Source: Thalassospira profundimaris
GTDB lineage: Bacteria; Pseudomonadota; Alphaproteobacteria; Rhodospirillales; Thalassospiraceae
Assembly (NCBI RefSeq): GCF_003326795.1
Contig: NZ_JPWI01000020.1
Span: forward strand, 1-46,907
DNA length: 46,907 nt
Direction of reading: 5' to 3'
This document shows positions 42,822-46,907 of this stretch, piece by piece (within the stretch, counting starts at the first letter, position 1; each line of letters starts with the position of its first letter). Under the pieces are notes generated by a model, which ran no database searches, was not told the origin of the DNA, and saw nothing but the letters and a program-made list of their open reading frames with translations. A program made the translations under genes and the position numbers.

Positions 42822-45632
42822 TTGTCCACCCAAGAGACCAATTCCGAAAGCCGCGATATTTTCCCGGTTTCCATCGAACAAGAAATGCGCCGCAGCTACC
42901 TCGATTACGCAATGAGCGTGATTGTCAGCCGTGCGCTGCCTGACGTCCGGGACGGTTTGAAGCCTGTACATCGTCGTATTCTGTACGCGATGCATGAAAA
43001 CGGTTTCGAATATAACAAGCCGTTCCGCAAATCGGCCCGTGTGGTCGGGGACGTGATGGGTAAATACCATCCGCACGGCGATAGCGCGATTTACGATGCG
43101 ATGGTCCGTATGGCGCAGAACTTCTCCATGCGTCTGCCACTGATTGACGGGCAGGGGAACTTTGGTTCCATGGATGGCGATAAGGCCGCCGCCATGCGTT
43201 ACACCGAAGCCCGCATGGCGAAATCAGCGCATTTCCTGCTTGATGATATTGACAAAGACACGATTGATTTTCGCGATAACTACGACGAAACCACCAAGGA
43301 ACCATCGGTTCTTCCGGCACGTTTCCCGAACATGCTGGTCAATGGTGCGGGTGGTATTGCCGTGGGTATGGCGACCAATATTCCGCCGCATAACCTTGGC
43401 GAAGTTATCGATGGCTGCATGGCCTATGTCGATAACCCGGCAATCACCGTCGAAGGCCTGATGGAATTTGTACATGGTCCGGATTTCCCGACCGGTGCAC
43501 TTATTTTGGGCCGTTCGGGCATCCATTCCGCGTTCAAGACCGGTCGTGGTTCTGTCGTCATGCGTGCCCGCACCCATGTCGAGGAAGTCCGTGCGAACCG
43601 TGAAGCCATCATTGTTACCGAAGTTCCCTATCAGGTGAACAAGGCGACCCTGATGGAAAAGATCGCCGAACTGGTGCGCGACAAGAAGCTTGAAGGCATT
43701 TCCGATCTGCGTGATGAGTCCGACCGTTCGGGCGTTCGCATGGTGATCGAGCTCAAGCGTGATGCGAACTCTGATGTTGTTCTTAATCAGCTGTTCCGCT
43801 TTACCGCCCTTCAGACCTCGTTTGGTGTAAACATGCTTGCGCTGAACCGTGGCAAGCCGGAACTGATGAACCTTAAGGACATCATTCAGGCCTTTGTCGA
43901 GTTCCGCGAAGAAGTCATTACCCGTCGTACCATCCACCTTCTGAAAAAGGCGCGCGAACGTGCGCATGTCGTGGTTGGTCTGGGGATTGCCGTTTCCAAT
44001 ATCGACGAAGTCATCAAGCTGATCCGTAATGCGGCCGATCCGACCATTGCGCGTGAACAGCTGATGGCACGCGACTGGGCAGCGGGTGATATCGTTCCGC
44101 TGATCGAACTGATTGCCGACCCGAACCAGATCGGTTCGACCGATGGCATGTATCGCCTGTCCGAAGCACAGGCCCGTGCGATCCTTGAACTGCGTCTGCA
44201 TCGCCTGACCGGTCTCGAACGCGACAAGATCGCTGCCGAATTGACCGAATTGGGCGAGAAGATCAAAGACTTCCTTGATATCCTTGCCTCGCGTGAGCGC
44301 AAGCTGACGATCCTCAAGGATGAACTGACTGAAATGCGCAACGAGTTCGCCAACGAACGTCGCAGCGAAATTCAGGAAGCCGAATTCGAACATGACATCG
44401 AAGACCTGATTGCCCGCGAAGACATGGTCGTGACCGTGTCGCACAGCGGATATATCCAGCGTGTTCCGTTGTCGACCTATCGCGCACAGCGTCGCGGTGG
44501 CAAAGGCCGTTCGGGCATGGCCACCCGCGAGGAAGATTTCGTTTCCAAGCTGTTCGTTGCCAATACCCATACCCCGGTTCTGTTCTTCAGCTCCGAGGGC
44601 ATGGTCTACAAAATGAAGGTCTGGCGTCTGCCGGTCGGTACCCCGCAGTCACGCGGCAAGGCTCTTGTGAACCTTCTGCCGCTGTCCGAGGGCGAATATA
44701 TCACAACCGTGCTGCCGCTTCCCGACGAGGAAGAATGGCCGAACCTGCATGTGATGTTTGCGACCTCGACCGGTAACGTCCGTCGTAACAGTCTTGCCGA
44801 TTTCGTGAATGTGAAATCCAACGGCAAGATTGCCATGAAGCTTGAAGAAGATCGTGGTGACAAACTGATTGCGGTTCAGACCTGTACCGATGATGACGAC
44901 ATTCTTCTGACCACCCGTCAGGGCAAATGCATTCGGTTCCGTGTCAGTGACGTTCGCGTCTTTACCGGCCGTAACTCGGTTGGTGTGCGCGGCATTCGTC
45001 TGGCCGACGAAGATTCCGTCATCGCGATGTCGGTTCTGTTTGGCAATCATGTCTCGATGGAAGAACGCGATGAATACCTTTCGATCGCAGGTAAACTGCG
45101 CCGCGAGGAAATCACCGAAGACAGTCTGCCGCTTGAAATCCTTACGGCCGAGCGCCATCAGGAAATCAGGGATGGGGATCAGCTGATCCTGTCTGTGACC
45201 GAAAACGGTTATGGCAAGCGTACCTCTGCCTATGAATACCGTGTCACCGGTCGTGGCGGTCAGGGCTTTGCCAATATCGAGATGTCCGAACGTAACGGCA
45301 ATGTTGCCGCATCCTTCGTGATCGAAGAGGGCGACGAACTGATGATGGTCACCAATGGTGGCAAGGTCATCCGTATGCCGACCCACGATATCCGTATTGC
45401 CGGTCGTAAGACGCAGGGCGTGACCTTGTTCCGTACTGCCGATGACGAACAGGTCGTGGCGGTCGAGCGACTAAGTAACCTTGGTGGTGACGACGAAGGC
45501 GAGGAAGGTGATATCGAGGGTGTCGAAGGTGCCGTTGATGGTGCTTCCGATGCCGGTGAAGCGATTGAAACCAGTGCTGTTGATGCCGGTGATGATGCAC
45601 CGGAATCTGACGGCGCAGATAGCGACGAATAA
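42822..45632 (+). CDS. gyrA: DNA gyrase subunit A
   Basis: A 936-residue type IIA topoisomerase breakage-reunion subunit. The catalytic Tyr127 sits in [11 protein letters not shown]. The quinolone region [13 protein letters not shown] has the sensitive-type Ser88 and Asp92 (E. coli Ser83, Asp87). The C-terminal beta-pinwheel carries the GyrA box QRRGGKG that allows negative supercoiling, and it ends in an acidic tail of about 50 residues rich in Asp, Glu and Gly. The start is a TTG at 42822 with AGAGG upstream; no ATG exists before residue 22. coaD follows after 11 bases. Confidence 0.97.
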   Translation: MSTQETNSESRDIFPVSIEQEMRRSYLDYAMSVIVSRALPDVRDGLKPVHRRILYAMHENGFEYNKPFRKSARVVGDVMGKYHPHGDSAIYDAMVRMAQNFSMRLPLIDGQGNFGSMDGDKAAAMRYTEARMAKSAHFLLDDIDKDTIDFRDNYDETTKEPSVLPARFPNMLVNGAGGIAVGMATNIPPHNLGEVIDGCMAYVDNPAITVEGLMEFVHGPDFPTGALILGRSGIHSAFKTGRGSVVMRARTHVEEVRANREAIIVTEVPYQVNKATLMEKIAELVRDKKLEGISDLRDESDRSGVRMVIELKRDANSDVVLNQLFRFTALQTSFGVNMLALNRGKPELMNLKDIIQAFVEFREEVITRRTIHLLKKARERAHVVVGLGIAVSNIDEVIKLIRNAADPTIAREQLMARDWAAGDIVPLIELIADPNQIGSTDGMYRLSEAQARAILELRLHRLTGLERDKIAAELTELGEKIKDFLDILASRERKLTILKDELTEMRNEFANERRSEIQEAEFEHDIEDLIAREDMVVTVSHSGYIQRVPLSTYRAQRRGGKGRSGMATREEDFVSKLFVANTHTPVLFFSSEGMVYKMKVWRLPVGTPQSRGKALVNLLPLSEGEYITTVLPLPDEEEWPNLHVMFATSTGNVRRNSLADFVNVKSNGKIAMKLEEDRGDKLIAVQTCTDDDDILLTTRQGKCIRFRVSDVRVFTGRNSVGVRGIRLADEDSVIAMSVLFGNHVSMEERDEYLSIAGKLRREEITEDSLPLEILTAERHQEIRDGDQLILSVTENGYGKRTSAYEYRVTGRGGQGFANIEMSERNGNVAASFVIEEGDELMMVTNGGKVIRMPTHDIRIAGRKTQGVTLFRTADDEQVVAVERLSNLGGDDEGEEGDIEGVEGAVDGASDAGEAIETSAVDAGDDAPESDGADSDE

Positions 45633-45643
45633 TTGGAAGTTCG

Positions 45644-46171
45644 ATGACTGAGATGTCTTCTACCGTATCGCGCATCGGGATTTACCCGGGGACCTTTGAC
45701 CCGGTAACCCAGGGGCATATGGATATTATTCGTCGTGCGACCCGCATTGTGGACCAGCTTATTGTCGGCGTTGCAATCAACGCCGGCAAAGGTCCGATGT
45801 TCGGGGTGGATGAACGCTGCAAGCTGGTGGAAGAGGCCCTGAAGGCTGCGGGTGGCGAAGTCGCTGCACGTACCTCAGTTAAGCCATTTTCATCGCTTCT
45901 GATGGAATTTGCCAAGGAAAACGGTTCAAGCACGATCATCCGTGGTCTTCGCGCGGTGTCGGACTTTGAATATGAATTCCAGATGGCTGGCATGAATGCC
46001 CGGCTGTCCCCGGAAGTCGAAACTGTCTTCCTTATGGCGTCGGACAAACAACAGTTTGTCTCGTCGCGCTTTGTTAAGGAAATCGCCCGGTTGGGCGGTA
46101 ATGTTAGTGAATTTGTGCCGGCAAACGTGCTCAAACGCTTGCATGAAAAGCTGGCAGAAGAAAAGGAATAA
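45644..46171 (+). CDS. coaD: Phosphopantetheine adenylyltransferase
   Basis: A 175-residue nucleotidyltransferase of coenzyme A synthesis, joining ATP and 4'-phosphopantetheine. It shows the YPGTFDPVTQGH motif with the TxGH nucleotide site, IIRGLRAVSDFEYE, and the SSRFVKEIARLGG segment that corresponds to the ISSTxVKE motif. GGAAG precedes the ATG; an ATG three codons later is equally possible. It is 11 bases downstream of gyrA, probably co-transcribed. Confidence 0.95.
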   Translation: MTEMSSTVSRIGIYPGTFDPVTQGHMDIIRRATRIVDQLIVGVAINAGKGPMFGVDERCKLVEEALKAAGGEVAARTSVKPFSSLLMEFAKENGSSTIIRGLRAVSDFEYEFQMAGMNARLSPEVETVFLMASDKQQFVSSRFVKEIARLGGNVSEFVPANVLKRLHEKLAEEKE

Positions 46172-46179
46172 CGCAGGCC

Positions 46180-46737
46180 ATGCGTCTTATTCGTCTGTTC
46201 TCAATAATTGCTCTCGTACTAGGAATTGTAACCATGTCCAATGGAAACGACGCTGTCGCTCAGGATTTGGAAAACACGCTTTATCTTGATCTGAAAGATG
46301 GCCGCGTTGTAATCCAGCTTCGCCCGGACCTTGCGCCGAATCATGTTGCCCGTATCAAGGAACTGACCCGTCAGGGCTTTTATGACGGTTTGAAGTTCCA
46401 TCGTGTTATTGAAGGCTTCATGGCGCAGACCGGCGACCCCAAGGGCAATGGCACCGGTGGGTCAGGTCAGAAGCTTGATGCTGAATTCTCCAAGGAACAT
46501 CACGGTCGCGGCACCGTTTCCATGGCCCGTTCGGCAAACCCGAACAGTGCTGATTCGCAGTTCTTCATCTGCTTTACCGACGCACCGCATCTTGATGGTC
46601 AATACACCATCTGGGGGCAGGTGTCTGAGGGCATGGAATATGTCGACATGATCAAGAAGGGTGCGCCGTGGGCCAATGGCACCGTCGCCGATCCTGACGT
46701 CATCGTCAAAATGCAGGTTGCAGCAGACGCGCAGTAA
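46180..46737 (+). CDS. Periplasmic cyclophilin-type peptidyl-prolyl isomerase
   Basis: A 185-residue cyclophilin with an N-terminal signal peptide (hydrophobic core LFSIIALVLGIVTM, cut near AVA). The domain shows GLKFHRVIEGFMAQTGDP with the catalytic arginine, the GTVSMARS strand and SQFFI, as in bacterial PpiA-like proteins. It would catalyse proline isomerisation during folding in the periplasm. It follows coaD after eight bases, so gyrA-coaD-ppi form one run, ended by a terminator at 46763-46798. Confidence 0.93.
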   Translation: MRLIRLFSIIALVLGIVTMSNGNDAVAQDLENTLYLDLKDGRVVIQLRPDLAPNHVARIKELTRQGFYDGLKFHRVIEGFMAQTGDPKGNGTGGSGQKLDAEFSKEHHGRGTVSMARSANPNSADSQFFICFTDAPHLDGQYTIWGQVSEGMEYVDMIKKGAPWANGTVADPDVIVKMQVAADAQ

Positions 46738-46762
46738 TCGCGTCAGCCGATCATTTGCAACT

Positions 46763-46798
46763 GAAAGCCGTCCCTTTGTGGGGCGGCTTTCGCGTTTT
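46763..46798 (+). terminator. Intrinsic terminator of the gyrA-coaD-ppi run
   Basis: GAAAGCCGTCCC (46763-46774) pairs with GGGGCGGCTTTC (46780-46791), one G-T wobble, loop TTTGT, followed by GCGTTTT. Confidence 0.8.
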
Positions 46799-46842
46799 AG
46801 GGCGTGAAACCGTAAAAAGACGGAAAATATGGAAAACAGGTG

Positions 46843-46871
46843 TTGACCAGCGCCCTGTCTGCCATTAAAAC
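46843..46871 (+). promoter_or_regulatory. Probable promoter of the right-edge tRNA
   Basis: TTGACC (46843-46848), 17 bases, then TAAAAC (46866-46871), followed by the GC-rich CGCG, 19 bases before the tRNA begins. Confidence 0.5.
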
Positions 46872-46889
46872 GCGCTTCACCAACGTTGA

Positions 46890-46907
46890 GGGCCCGTAGC
46901 TCAGTTG
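46890..46907 (+). tRNA. tRNA, 5' end only (identity not resolvable)
   Basis: GGGCCCG as acceptor arm, T at position 8, A at 9, and D-stem GCTC with A14 and G15 match the tRNA consensus exactly, and the window ends inside the D-loop. The anticodon is not in the window. GGGCCCG acceptors are common in arginine tRNAs of alphaproteobacteria, but this is only a guess. Confidence 0.82.

Noticed and set aside
43224..44570. Long open frame on the minus strand opposite gyrA
   Set aside because: Shadow of gyrA codon structure, without recognisable protein features.

Overview
The window reads as a chromosomal segment of an alphaproteobacterium, most likely a marine Rhodospirillales close to Thalassospira. 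This is inferred from protein style, the glnB-glnA pair, the abundance of TRAP and ABC solute importers and GntR/AraC regulators, and even, moderately GC-rich base use throughout. No taxonomic marker such as rRNA is present. I see no insertion sequence, prophage, integrase, CRISPR array or toxin-antitoxin pair. It looks like ordinary core-plus-accessory chromosome, with about 35 protein genes, a complete tRNA-His, and the 5' end of a second tRNA cut by the right edge.

Layout: 1-2000 holds an SRPBCC/AHSA1 protein (cut by the left edge), its ArsR-type repressor and a DMT exporter. 2013-7877 is an ectoine-type (Ehu) ABC importer split over two divergent units. The ATPase gene lies on the minus strand behind an unusual MOSC + flavin reductase + ferredoxin fusion, and the binding protein, two permeases and a GntR regulator lie on the plus strand. 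7919-10007 is a DMT exporter facing an AraC regulator. 10499-14071 is a TRAP importer (dctP-dctQ-dctM) ending with its own GntR regulator. 14148-15777 is an NmrA-like oxidoreductase facing a TetR repressor with two tandem operators. 15787-21015 holds an EAL phosphodiesterase, an AraC-exporter pair and a TPR-sulfotransferase. 21085-24211 holds adenosine deaminase, a PhyH dioxygenase and a divergent AraC regulator. 24233-27601 holds two alpha/beta hydrolases, an OsmC protein and a small conserved protein. 27788-31281 holds a PAS-GGDEF cyclase and a second TPR-sulfotransferase.

31422-46907 is more housekeeping in character: glnA and glnB (nitrogen assimilation, with a sigma-54-type promoter), an aminotransferase, a rhodanese facing a LysR regulator, a Gfo/Idh/MocA dehydrogenase, tRNA-His, pyrC, a SprA-like protein with a broken metalloprotease motif, a DUF547 lipoprotein-like protein, a small protein behind a Fur-box-like palindrome, another DMT exporter, then gyrA, coaD and a periplasmic cyclophilin.

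Regulatory sequence is legible in many intergenic gaps: inverted or direct repeats beside local regulators, intrinsic terminators after most operons, and stable hairpins without U-tracts directly after both solute-binding-protein genes. The most unusual coding feature is the YiiM-like MOSC enzyme fused to its own NAD(P)H reductase and 2Fe-2S ferredoxin, sharing a strand and probably a transcript with the importer ATPase.
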